Assembly: GCA_016215305.1 (NCBI GenBank)
Contig: JACRKI010000186.1
Span: 1-10,676 of the forward strand
Direction of reading: 5' to 3'
Length of the DNA: 10,676 nt
Source: Candidatus Woesearchaeota archaeon
GTDB lineage: Archaea > Nanobdellota > Nanobdellia > Woesearchaeales > DSVV01
The notes under the pieces were generated by a model. That model was not told where the DNA came from. It saw only the letters and a program-made list of their open reading frames with translations, and did not search any database. The position numbers were made by a program, and so were the translations under genes. Each line of letters begins with the position of its first letter. Position 1 is the stretch's first letter. This document shows, in pieces, positions 1 to 6,329 of the stretch.

Positions 1-1
1 T

Positions 2-202
2 ACTGCACTCGTTGATAAAACAATAGGATGGAGCGGCGCAGATATTGCCTCTCTTTGCGACACCGCGACCAAGTTTGCGATTGAGGAATTTATCGCGCAA
101 CGAAAAGAACATGATACTCTAAAAGAAGTCAAGAAATTTGTGCTTACTGCGAAACATTTTACGACAGCCTTTGCTACTTTGGATAAGGAAAGAAAGCAAT
201 AA
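2..202 (+). CDS. C-terminal end of a CDC48-like AAA+ ATPase (partial)
   Basis: Only the last 66 residues are present; the gene runs in from the left, open from base 2 to the TAA at 200-202. The fragment begins TALVDKTIGWSGADIASLCD. The G-[WY]-SGADI-x-x-LC pattern followed by an Ala-rich helix is the small helical-subdomain signature (sensor 2 region) of CDC48/p97/proteasomal-type AAA ATPases. The later LTAKHFTTAFATL stretch matches the usual last helices, in which a residue pair before 'HF' introduces the final helix. Such enzymes use ATP to unfold or remodel protein complexes in the cytoplasm. It is not a GvpN-type (MoxR) ATPase as far as this tail shows. It lies 25 bases upstream of the next plus-strand gene and probably shares its operon. 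Whether it serves the gas vesicle genes is inference from adjacency only. The family call is fairly safe; the specific subfamily is not. Confidence 0.8.
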   Translation, partial: TALVDKTIGWSGADIASLCDTATKFAIEEFIAQRKEHDTLKEVKKFVLTAKHFTTAFATLDKERKQ

Positions 203-214
203 AAAAACGATTAC

Positions 215-221
215 GGTGATC
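215..221 (+). promoter_or_regulatory. Strong archaeal Shine-Dalgarno site (GGTGATC)
   Basis: GGTGATC lies six bases before the ATG at 228. It is a full match to the complement of the conserved archaeal/bacterial 16S rRNA 3' end (GATCACC). It decides the start of the 193-residue protein in favour of ATG 228 over the in-frame ATG at 138, which lies inside the AAA ATPase gene and has no such site. Confidence 0.75.
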
Positions 222-227
222 TTTTAC

Positions 228-809
228 ATGCGCACACTTTACATCATTCCAATAGTCCATTCTGCAGCAGATATGGGAAGCATGGCAAAGGAATTGGAAA
301 AAAAAGGAATTGAAAAGCTTGGCAGAGAAAAGTGGGAAGAGAATCAGCATAGAATTGCGCAATTCTGGGATCAAGCTGAAAAAGAACTTGATGCGCTGAA
401 ATTGAATTATAGCGACGTGCGTGTCTACCAGGACGGATTACCTATTGGTGGCGAAATTGGCATGAATATTGTGACACAGACTGCTGCAAAAGGAAGCAGA
501 AATTATCAGATTGTACAGAAATTAATAGAAAAAGGAGCAACACTGGAAGAAACAGAGAGCAAAGAGCTGCTCATAACAGAGTACCAATTTGTTCAGGCAT
601 TTGTTCAAGCTCCCGCAGATAAGAAAGATAAGGCACTGAAACTCTATGAACAGGCAAAGGATGACCTGATAAAAAAGAGAGATGCGTATATTGCAAAGCA
701 GATTGATGCAAGCCTTAAAAACAGAGAAACAGGAATTTTATTTATCGGGGCGCATCATAAAGTAAAGGAAAAACTGCCGAAAAGTATCACGATAAAGGAA
801 TTAAAATGA
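228..809 (+). CDS. Conserved-looking protein of unknown function, 193 aa
   Basis: I do not recognise a named family. The start at ATG 228 (MRTLYIIPIVHSAADMGSMA) is chosen because a perfect GGTGATC site precedes it; an in-frame ATG at 138 would add 30 residues that overlap the AAA gene. The protein opens with a buried-looking strand (LYIIPIVH), followed by a charged helix (residues about 20-58). A Gly/Ser-rich central part has 'QDGLPIGGEIG' (68-78) and 'AAKGSRNYQIVQKLIEKGA' (87-104). After a second charged helix (about 130-165) comes a final strand 'GILFIGAHHKV' (169-179). This alternation of strands and helices suggests a soluble alpha/beta cytoplasmic enzyme or binding protein rather than a structural one. 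No signal peptide or membrane segment is visible. It is downstream of the CDC48-like ATPase and its stop overlaps the next start (ATGA), so the three are likely co-expressed. A role as partner of the ATPase is inference. Confidence 0.7.
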   Translation: MRTLYIIPIVHSAADMGSMAKELEKKGIEKLGREKWEENQHRIAQFWDQAEKELDALKLNYSDVRVYQDGLPIGGEIGMNIVTQTAAKGSRNYQIVQKLIEKGATLEETESKELLITEYQFVQAFVQAPADKKDKALKLYEQAKDDLIKKRDAYIAKQIDASLKNRETGILFIGAHHKVKEKLPKSITIKELK

Positions 810-1255
810 CAAAATACCAAATTCTTCACCCTCGAAAAAAGAGAAACAAGCTTTCTTCAAAAAAAGAACTTGCGCTGCAAAAAGAATCTCTCTTAAAAAA
901 AGCAAAAGAGCTTTTTGTCCACATGAAAAAAAATCATGTCGTAAAGCAGCATGTGCTTGTGATAAAAGATATGTCTATACGGATAGACTTGATAGGCGTC
1001 CCGCAAGTAAGCTTTACTATCGCGCTAATGAATAGCAAGCTTCATTTTATTACTGACAAAATTGATACTGATATGGCGATTGGCATGCACAAGGATTTTT
1101 TTCTTAGACTAACTGATAATCCTCCACAATATGGCAACATGAAAATACAACTATTTAATAATATTTTTCTGAGAAGAGGAAATGTTCTGATGTTTCATTG
1201 CATGAAGCCGATATTAGTCAACGCATTGCTGGGTGAAAAGGAAAAAAAGAAATAA
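806..1255 (+). CDS. Basic protein of unknown function, possibly SCP2-like fold, 149 aa
   Basis: Not recognised with confidence. The ATG overlaps the preceding TGA by four bases (ATGA), with AAGGA just upstream, so translation is probably coupled. Residues 8-45 are very rich in Lys and form a likely amphipathic helix. From residue 48 on there are alternating strand-like segments (HVLVIKDMSIRIDLIG, VSFTIALMNSKLHFIT), followed by 'DTDMAIGMHKDFFLRL' (87-101) and 'NNIFLRRGNVLMFHCMKPIL' (118-137). The order of beta strands, a 'D-x-x-I-x-x-x-x-x-F' step, and a late short strand, Gly-Asn and a terminal helix faintly resembles the sterol-carrier-protein-2 fold. That is a weak pattern impression, not an assignment. 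It is the last gene of the plus-strand operon and converges on the gvp operon with one base between the stop codons, leaving no room for separate terminators. Confidence 0.65.
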   Translation: MTKYQILHPRKKRNKLSSKKELALQKESLLKKAKELFVHMKKNHVVKQHVLVIKDMSIRIDLIGVPQVSFTIALMNSKLHFITDKIDTDMAIGMHKDFFLRLTDNPPQYGNMKIQLFNNIFLRRGNVLMFHCMKPILVNALLGEKEKKK

Positions 1256-1256
1256 A

Positions 1257-1964
1257 TTATTTCCCCGTAAACCCATACAAAGGCAATGGTCCGGTTATTT
1301 TCACCGTGAGATATTTTATTTTATTTATCTCCTGTAACATGTTTTTAAAAGCGTCCTCTTTGTCTTTATTGAGAGCGCAGGAAAGATCGAGTATTGTTTG
1401 CGTATCAGCTAAAGATTTCTCCATCGGCATTATTCTTATTTTTGCTGTAATCTGCCGCAGCTCTTCTTTAATTTGCGCTTGATACATTTCTATAATTTCC
1501 TGCTTCTCCAACCTTTTTTCTTTTTGCGCAAAAGTGTACGACTTTATTCCCATTTTTCGTTTCTTTTTCTCTGCGTTTTCTGCGTCATAAATAATTTGTA
1601 CATTATATTGCTGCATCCTATCATATTCCTGAAACCATGCGCATACATCATCATATTTATGCTCTACAAGCGAAGGTATTGTTTCTTTCACAATAAACAT
1701 TTCAGCAGGAAAAGGAAAAACACAGCCAAAATGTTCCATGCATTTCTGTAAAACATAGAGATGCTCTATCCCCCTCTCCAAATGTATACTTTTACCTGTA
1801 CTCATGGGAAGATCTTTTTGGAAAATGACGCTTATTTCTTTATAGGTATATGCAAAAACCACGCCATTGTTAATGCCAAAGCTTCCCAGCTCTCCATGTA
1901 TTGGCTTATTGACTATACCATAAAGATAATAAAGCTCTTTATCCTTGTGTATTTCCTCATCCAT
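1257..1964 (-). CDS. Third GvpF/GvpL-family gas vesicle accessory protein (divergent)
   Basis: GvpF/L proteins are soluble accessory proteins required for gas vesicle formation; GvpF binds GvpA in haloarchaea, and GvpL interacts with several other Gvp proteins. This 235-residue protein has the family's opening strand (LYYLYGIV, residues 11-18) and the diagnostic end 'ITGPLPLYGF' (223-232), a variant of the usual TGPWPPYxF. The middle is a charged coiled helical region (about 125-165). The conserved His-rich stretch of typical GvpF ('HRDVNQHI...VLPVAFG') is degraded here to 'HLERGIEHLYVLQKCMEHFGCVFPF'. The ATG at 1964 is chosen because GAGG lies nine bases upstream. A TTG five codons earlier would destroy that spacing, since GAGG would then lie within the coding sequence. 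The gene overlaps the ArsA-like gene by eight bases, is last in the gvp operon, and is the most divergent of the three GvpF/L copies in the window. Confidence 0.85.
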   Translation of the reverse strand: MDEEIHKDKELYYLYGIVNKPIHGELGSFGINNGVVFAYTYKEISVIFQKDLPMSTGKSIHLERGIEHLYVLQKCMEHFGCVFPFPAEMFIVKETIPSLVEHKYDDVCAWFQEYDRMQQYNVQIIYDAENAEKKKRKMGIKSYTFAQKEKRLEKQEIIEMYQAQIKEELRQITAKIRIMPMEKSLADTQTILDLSCALNKDKEDAFKNMLQEINKIKYLTVKITGPLPLYGFTGK

Positions 1965-3942
1965 TGTGTTTTTCCTCAAATATGTTATAGATATGCCCTG
2001 AAAATGCTTCTAATCCTCCTATTGTTCGAACCTCTCTTGTTTCATACGGAACAAACAAGACAGTACACAATGGGAATTCTTCTCTCATTGCTTTTGCATA
2101 AGGATCTTCCTGCTTTCTCCTTGAAATACAAAAATCACAGGAATTCTCTGGAGTCATTTTATTAACAATGATATTTTTTACTGGAATCTTTAATTGCTGT
2201 AACCTTTCTACTAAATCTTTTGTCTGATAGAATCCCATTGCTTCGGGAATAGTCACCGCGACAAATTGTGTTTTTTCTGTATCATGGAATATCTCTTTTG
2301 CCTTTTTAATTGTCTGCAAAACTTTTTGTAAAAATGTTCCTACATTACCGCTCATTGGATACTTCCTCTTTAATTCGATAATAAGTGTTGTCCAATCTAT
2401 GATATTATCAGGCAACGCTAATAAGCGGAGTGTATGCGCGCTTGGCGCTGTATCCAATATAAAGAGATCATATTTTTTTTCTTCAAGAAGATCGATAAAT
2501 TTTTTTAAGGCCATAAGTTCGTCAATACCTGGAGGACTTAAATCAAAAATATTTGTCATGATCTTTTGGTCTATTGGCAAAGACATGCCGCCTTGTCTTG
2601 AGTTTAAGAATACATGTTTAAAAAAATCCTCTATCTCTTTTTTATATTCATTGCGCAATTCTTCAAAGAGCTTTGCCGCGTTCATCTCTAACGCATAGAG
2701 ATTTGGTGCTACTTGTGTTACTTCATCCTCAATCCTCACTCCAAATGAATCAGATAATGAATGCGCAGGATCAGTAGAAAATACAAATACTCTTTTTCCC
2801 TTTTTTGCATAATGAAGCGCTGTGGCACACGCAAGTGTTGTCTTTCCTACACCCCCTTTTCCACCAAACAATAATAGTTTTGTTTCTTTATTTACATTGA
2901 TTTTTGCATGTATATTCATAGAAGAAAGTGCATGCGCTTTGGCAAACTTTTTCCTTGATAATGATTTATGCGCAGAAGAAAAGTGACATACATTCTTTAT
3001 ATTCTCCTCATCATATATTATTTGTGAAAATATCTCAATGGTCTCCAATGATTGAATCTCTTTCAAATATAAAGGGATTTCAACAAGACGAACTAAACTA
3101 TGTTCTTTTTTCTTCTTTAAGTTGCTTATCTGTTCCTGCTGCTGTTCTCTTTTTTCAGAACAAAACGAACAAACATTCTTTGGGATCATTTGGTTGATGA
3201 TAATATTCTGCACAGGAATGTTATATTCTTCCAATAAAGAACAAAAGCGCGTCGTCTCTTCGACAGCCATTGCTTCGGGGATTGTAATTACCTGAAACAG
3301 GGTTCTATCCACATCACAGAGTATATCTCTTACTTTTCGAATATCCTCTTTTAATCGCTTAAGGAATCTGCTTGCTTCATCTTCGATATTTCTTCCTGTG
3401 AAACGCTGGCGCATATATTCTTTTTTTTTATGCATGAGCACCAGCACATCAACCCACTTATCTATAAGATCTGGCAATGCTAAAAGTCTAATAGTATGAC
3501 CGCTTGGTGCAGTATCAAGAATATATTGGTCATAGGAATTGTCCCCAATAAACTCCATGATTTTTTTGAGCGCCATGACCTCGTCAAGCCCAGGCATAGA
3601 GAGTTGTGATAATTTTTTGATATCTCCATCATCAAGATATGTTCCTTCACCAATAATTTGTTCAATGAGTGTACCATGTTCTGCTTTATACTCTTCTAAT
3701 ATTTTTTCTGCATTTATTTCTAATGCCGAAAGATTTTTTGCAATAGGAGTAATTGTATCGCCAATTTTTTTCCCAAAACAATCTGATAAGGAATGCACAG
3801 GATCAGTAGAAAAAATTAATACTCTTTTTCCATGCTTTGCCGCCCACAATGCAGTTGCACAACTAATACTTGTCTTTCCTACGCCGCCTTTTCCGCCAAA
3901 AAGAATAAGTTGTTTTTTTTCATCCCATTTCAAAATAGCCAT
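1957..3942 (-). CDS. ArsA/Get3-type ATPase with two fused P-loop domains, 661 aa
   Basis: A tandem pseudodimer of the ArsA/Get3 (SIMIBI-class) ATPase. Domain 1 (about 1-325) has the deviant Walker A GKGGVGKT at 17-24, switch I DPVHS at 47-51, switch II DTAPSGHT at 143-150 and CxxC at C258/C261. Domain 2 (about 350-661) repeats these as GKGGVGKT 361-368, DPAHS 391-395, DTAPSAHT 497-504 and CxxC C602/C605. Both nucleotide sites look intact. The paired CxxC motifs and the FSTDPxHSLSD stretch are the Get3 pattern: in Get3 the cysteines bind zinc at the dimer interface and the protein carries tail-anchored membrane proteins. Arsenite ArsA uses other cysteines, and no arsenic genes are nearby, so arsenite transport is unlikely. 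The linker (about 325-350) is short and basic. AGGGG lies close before the ATG. Position between gvpG and gvpF/L copies suggests delivery or solubilisation of hydrophobic Gvp proteins; that role is inference. Confidence 0.92.
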   Translation of the reverse strand: MAILKWDEKKQLILFGGKGGVGKTSISCATALWAAKHGKRVLIFSTDPVHSLSDCFGKKIGDTITPIAKNLSALEINAEKILEEYKAEHGTLIEQIIGEGTYLDDGDIKKLSQLSMPGLDEVMALKKIMEFIGDNSYDQYILDTAPSGHTIRLLALPDLIDKWVDVLVLMHKKKEYMRQRFTGRNIEDEASRFLKRLKEDIRKVRDILCDVDRTLFQVITIPEAMAVEETTRFCSLLEEYNIPVQNIIINQMIPKNVCSFCSEKREQQQEQISNLKKKKEHSLVRLVEIPLYLKEIQSLETIEIFSQIIYDEENIKNVCHFSSAHKSLSRKKFAKAHALSSMNIHAKINVNKETKLLLFGGKGGVGKTTLACATALHYAKKGKRVFVFSTDPAHSLSDSFGVRIEDEVTQVAPNLYALEMNAAKLFEELRNEYKKEIEDFFKHVFLNSRQGGMSLPIDQKIMTNIFDLSPPGIDELMALKKFIDLLEEKKYDLFILDTAPSAHTLRLLALPDNIIDWTTLIIELKRKYPMSGNVGTFLQKVLQTIKKAKEIFHDTEKTQFVAVTIPEAMGFYQTKDLVERLQQLKIPVKNIIVNKMTPENSCDFCISRRKQEDPYAKAMREEFPLCTVLFVPYETREVRTIGGLEAFSGHIYNIFEEKHNG

Positions 3943-3949
3943 TACCCCT

Positions 3950-4222
3950 TCACTTTGTCCTTGTTACTGTTACCCCTTTCAATCTTTCCTGTGCTTTTTC
4001 TATCAACTTTTTTGCGCGCGCTATTTGATCTTCATAAATCTGCTTTTGCGCAAGATATTCTTTTTTCGTAACTTTTATTGCTTTATAATCAGTCTCCAAC
4101 TTTTCTAAAGCATCCTCTACATCATTTTTCCATTTTGTAAATCGCTCTTCATCTGCTGTGCCTGCAAGAATTTCCAAAAACCTTTTTGGTATGCCCAGAA
4201 TGCCGCTTATTAAACCCACCAT
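3950..4222 (-). CDS. gvpG: Second GvpG-family gas vesicle protein
   Basis: A 90-residue GvpG-type protein. It opens with the hydrophobic amphipathic stretch 'GLISGILGIPKRFLEILAG' (3-21), as in bacterial-type GvpG (hydrophobic start, then 'LP..G'). Two charged helices follow (about 22-55 and 58-85), with 'DYKAIKVTKKEYLAQKQIYEDQI' matching the family's 'YE.GEIS.EEYE..E..L' region. GvpG is a small accessory protein essential for gas vesicle formation in haloarchaea and is thought to work with GvpF/L during assembly. The gene starts two bases after gvpM and ends seven bases before the ArsA-like gene. No clear ribosome-binding site precedes it, so translation may depend on gvpM. It is clearly distinct from the haloarchaeal-like GvpG at 9078-9347. 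A generic short coiled-coil protein is the alternative, but context favours GvpG. Confidence 0.78.
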   Translation of the reverse strand: MVGLISGILGIPKRFLEILAGTADEERFTKWKNDVEDALEKLETDYKAIKVTKKEYLAQKQIYEDQIARAKKLIEKAQERLKGVTVTRTK

Positions 4223-4224
4223 TT

Positions 4225-4497
4225 TTATGTTGGAACAAGTATTTTCTCTTGTTCGACAGACACCTCTTTTTGTTTTTGTTCTTTTTCTATTGTCACGAAT
4301 TCTTGTTTTGTACAGGATTCGAACATGCCATAATCCAGCATGGTTTCCATATTCGCAAGCGCTGCTTTAAGGTTGATGCCAATGAGCGGAACTCCTGCAA
4401 GCGTTATAACCACATCTGCATGAATAATGAGCCCTTTCTCAAGAACTCTATCAAGTAAATCAACTAATCCTGCTTCTGTTTCTCGTGTTGGTTCCAT
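4225..4497 (-). CDS. gvpM: GvpM, minor GvpA-family protein
   Basis: A 90-residue GvpA-fold protein. Residues 2-60 carry the family core: an N-terminal helix (EAGLVDLLDRVLEKG), then two hydrophobic strands (LIIHADVVITLAGVPLIGINL) joined at a turn, then a second helix (KAALANMETMLDYGMFE). The opening 'MEPTRET', the 'AGVPLIGI' strand and 'TMLDYGMFE' are what I recall of haloarchaeal GvpM rather than GvpA or GvpJ. GvpM is a hydrophobic minor component needed to start gas vesicle assembly and prone to aggregation without GvpF/G/H/J/K/L partners. The C-terminal third (61-90) is charged (Glu/Lys). It follows gvpL by 12 bases of almost pure A with no SD-like sequence, so it may be read through coupling. 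The position directly after gvpK and gvpL is the same as in the haloarchaeal mc-vac/p-vac clusters. Confidence 0.9.
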   Translation of the reverse strand: MEPTRETEAGLVDLLDRVLEKGLIIHADVVITLAGVPLIGINLKAALANMETMLDYGMFESCTKQEFVTIEKEQKQKEVSVEQEKILVPT

Positions 4498-4509
4498 TTT
4501 TTCTTTTTT

Positions 4510-5346
4510 TTATGATGTGAATGAATATGGAGGCCATGGACCAGTAAATTCCACTGAAAATCCCTGTTTTTTGTGAATGTAATCCAGCATATCACCCAAT
4601 GCAGAAACATGCTCTTTTTTAACTAATACAGAAGCATTCAAAACCATGATGAAAGTATCCTGCTTCTTTGCTTTTTCAACACGCACCTCTTCTGCTGCCT
4701 GCTTTATTTTTTTGTAGAATTCTTTAAAGTATAACTCGGCGTATTTTTCTATTTCTTTTTTTATAATAGCCTGTATCTTTTGCTTATGAAAATAGGCAAC
4801 CCCTTTTTTTGCAATTTTTATTTTGTCTTCAAGATTCTGAATCTCCTTATTGCTTTGCATAATGGCTTTCATTACTTCTTGTTCATGAAGAAAGATTTTA
4901 ACCCCAAACTCCTGTTTTCCTTTAATTCTTTCTATTTTCTTCTTGAGCTCCTCTTCCTTACTTCGCAACCATTCTTTAACTAATTGCTCAGAGTGCTTTC
5001 CTTTACTTCCTTTAATAATAACATCAAAAGAAAATGGAATGACTGTTCCAAACACCGCATATGCTTGGTCAATGACTTTTTGATGGGCTTTGACCCAGTC
5101 AATAACTTGTTCTTTATGTGGTGAAACATAAGGTTTTGCAGGGCAAGTGTGCACCACTGCGCATAAATCTCCATCGCATAGAAGATAAACAGAATTATTC
5201 TCTATCCCCTTCTCTTGAAATTCAGAAGTATTTCCTTTTTCCACAACACAATAAATATATCTGCCTTCCTCTTGCGCGTCTTGCACTACTTCTTCCTTAA
5301 CTAATTCTTCCTTATCTTCTTTATTCTGTTGCTCTTCTTGCTGCAT
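4510..5346 (-). CDS. gvpL: GvpL, GvpF/L-family gas vesicle accessory protein
   Basis: A 278-residue GvpF/L-family member. After a disordered, Glu/Gln/Lys-rich extension (1-27) comes the family's first strand 'RYIYCVV' (29-35), then 'DGDLCAVVH' (58-66) and the 'WVKAHQKVIDQAYAVFGTVIPFSFD' region (84-108), which is the conserved His...VLP..FG stretch. A long charged helical segment covers about 115-225, and the end is the diagnostic TGPWPPYSF (268-276). GvpL of haloarchaea acts as a scaffold that contacts most accessory Gvp proteins. The placement between gvpK and gvpM is the canonical one for gvpL. The ATG overlaps the end of gvpK by 26 bases and is preceded by GAGGAGG at 5356-5362, nine bases away, inside gvpK. 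That strong site supports the long N-terminal extension being real. Confidence 0.92.
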   Translation of the reverse strand: MQQEEQQNKEDKEELVKEEVVQDAQEEGRYIYCVVEKGNTSEFQEKGIENNSVYLLCDGDLCAVVHTCPAKPYVSPHKEQVIDWVKAHQKVIDQAYAVFGTVIPFSFDVIIKGSKGKHSEQLVKEWLRSKEEELKKKIERIKGKQEFGVKIFLHEQEVMKAIMQSNKEIQNLEDKIKIAKKGVAYFHKQKIQAIIKKEIEKYAELYFKEFYKKIKQAAEEVRVEKAKKQDTFIMVLNASVLVKKEHVSALGDMLDYIHKKQGFSVEFTGPWPPYSFTS

Positions 5347-5686
5347 GGATTAATGCCTCCTCTTTTTTATATGCTTTTTTCCATTGTTCTGAGACAACCA
5401 TATCATGGATAAGATCATTCGCAAGCCCATCTAAACGCGTTCTAATTTTTTTGACTTCTTCTGTAACTCCTTGTTCTTCTTTGATTTCCTCAATAGCTTT
5501 ATCCAACGCTTCTAACGCGCACCCCAACTTTTCTATTTCTTCTTCTGTTAATCGTTCTCCTTTAATACGTCTCATTGCTTGTAATCGGAGTGTATCCCGG
5601 ATGATTTCCACTAGCACAAGGACAAGTCCCATAACTCCCTGTTTCATATTCTTCTCATCAAGTTCAATAGCATGCTTGGCGTTCAT
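5321..5686 (-). CDS. gvpK: GvpK, gas vesicle accessory protein
   Basis: A 121-residue GvpK. The family pattern is clear: 'IELDEKNMKQGVMGLVLVLVEIIRDTLRLQAMRRI' (7-41), then 'LTEEEIEKLGCALEALDKAIEEI' (46-68). These match the usual 'LD.e.v..GL..LVLtLvELlr.llErQA.RR...g.LteeeiErLG..L..L...i..l'. It is a small helical soluble protein needed for gas vesicle formation in some species. The first helix (19-30) is strongly hydrophobic but short and amphipathic, so it is not read as a membrane anchor. The gene is separated from the second GvpH by 40 bases of AT-rich sequence on its upstream side and overlaps gvpL. The C-terminal 50 residues (basic, Ala-rich) extend past the conserved core. Confidence 0.94.
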   Translation of the reverse strand: MNAKHAIELDEKNMKQGVMGLVLVLVEIIRDTLRLQAMRRIKGERLTEEEIEKLGCALEALDKAIEEIKEEQGVTEEVKKIRTRLDGLANDLIHDMVVSEQWKKAYKKEEALIHAARRATE

Positions 5687-5726
5687 TCTCGTACTCTCTT
5701 ATTTTTTCTCTCTTGTTTTATTTATT

Positions 5727-6326
5727 TTATTTTTTGAATGTAACGTGTAAAATATTGTTTTTGTACTGCTGCAACGCCAGTCCTTTTACAACGCAGGGCA
5801 ATTGTATCTTTCTTTCCTTTCCTTTTGCACTGATATGCGCTGTTTTCCCTTTGACCTTTATCTTGATATCACTTGCTTTAACTCCTTTGAGTTCAGTGAC
5901 AATACGCACAACATTCTTTTCATCAAAAACATCAACAAGTCCTTTTGATCGGATTTTTCCTGGAACTATTTTTTGGAGCTTTTCCTGTGCTTTTGGTGCC
6001 GCACGCGGCTTTGCTGCTCCAGTATGCAAAACAGAAGCTTCTCCACGAATACTTCCCACACGATAACCGATAGATACCACTGGCCGCTGTTTTCCTGTTT
6101 GTTGCCCTGCTTCTTTCAGCCGTTTTTTGAGTTCGTCATCCACTTCATGCAGCCTGTGCTTGATCACATCTGTCTTTCCAAGACTTTTAACAAATTTTCC
6201 AAGACCAGGAACAATACTTCCCACTGCTTCAAGAATGTGCTCTGCAGGAGAATCTTCCCTACTTTTTTCCCCTGTTTTCTTTTCTGCTCCTTTTTCCTTT
6301 ACTGTTTTTCTTTTTTTTTGCGCCAT
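5727..6326 (-). CDS. Second GvpH-type Hsp20-like protein
   Basis: A 199-residue protein with a very basic N-terminus (1-25, Lys-rich). A short hydrophobic helix follows ('ILEAVGSIVPGLGKFVKSL', 31-49), then a charged helix (55-75), a strand pair 'RPVVSIGYRVGSIRGEASVL' (81-100), an Ala/Pro linker, and an alpha-crystallin (Hsp20) domain at 129-199. The Hsp20 domain shows 'VDVFDEKNVVRIVTEL', 'DIKIKVKGKTAHISA' and the terminal strand 'NNILHVTF'. GvpH of haloarchaea is an Hsp20-like chaperone-type accessory protein. The strand pair before the linker recalls the 'IFHYDVNIHKGEH' segment of the other GvpH here, so the two share more than the Hsp20 part. GAGGTG overlapping the last codons of the previous gene gives a good ribosome-binding site, and the two genes are three bases apart. 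Confidence 0.82.
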   Translation of the reverse strand: MAQKKRKTVKEKGAEKKTGEKSREDSPAEHILEAVGSIVPGLGKFVKSLGKTDVIKHRLHEVDDELKKRLKEAGQQTGKQRPVVSIGYRVGSIRGEASVLHTGAAKPRAAPKAQEKLQKIVPGKIRSKGLVDVFDEKNVVRIVTELKGVKASDIKIKVKGKTAHISAKGKERKIQLPCVVKGLALQQYKNNILHVTFKK

Positions 6327-6329
6327 GAA

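Noticed and set aside
138..227. N-terminal extension of the 193-residue protein from ATG 138
   Set aside because: It lies inside the end of the AAA ATPase gene in another frame, has no ribosome-binding site, and ATG 228 has a perfect one.
1965..1979. TTG start five codons upstream for the third GvpF/L gene
   Set aside because: The GAGG ribosome-binding site lies within those codons and is correctly spaced for the ATG at 1964.
1957..3942. Arsenite resistance ATPase ArsA
   Set aside because: No arsB, arsR or arsC nearby, and the CxxC pairs match Get3 rather than the ArsA metal-binding triad.
4225..4497. Calling this GvpA, the major shell protein
   Set aside because: The N-terminus, the AGVPLIGI strand and the charged tail fit GvpM better, and its place after gvpK-gvpL is that of gvpM.
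5687..5726. Terminator or internal promoter in the gap before gvpK
   Set aside because: The stretch is AT-rich with no hairpin and no convincing TATA box; archaeal T-rich terminators need T on the transcribed sense strand, and here the sense strand is A-rich.
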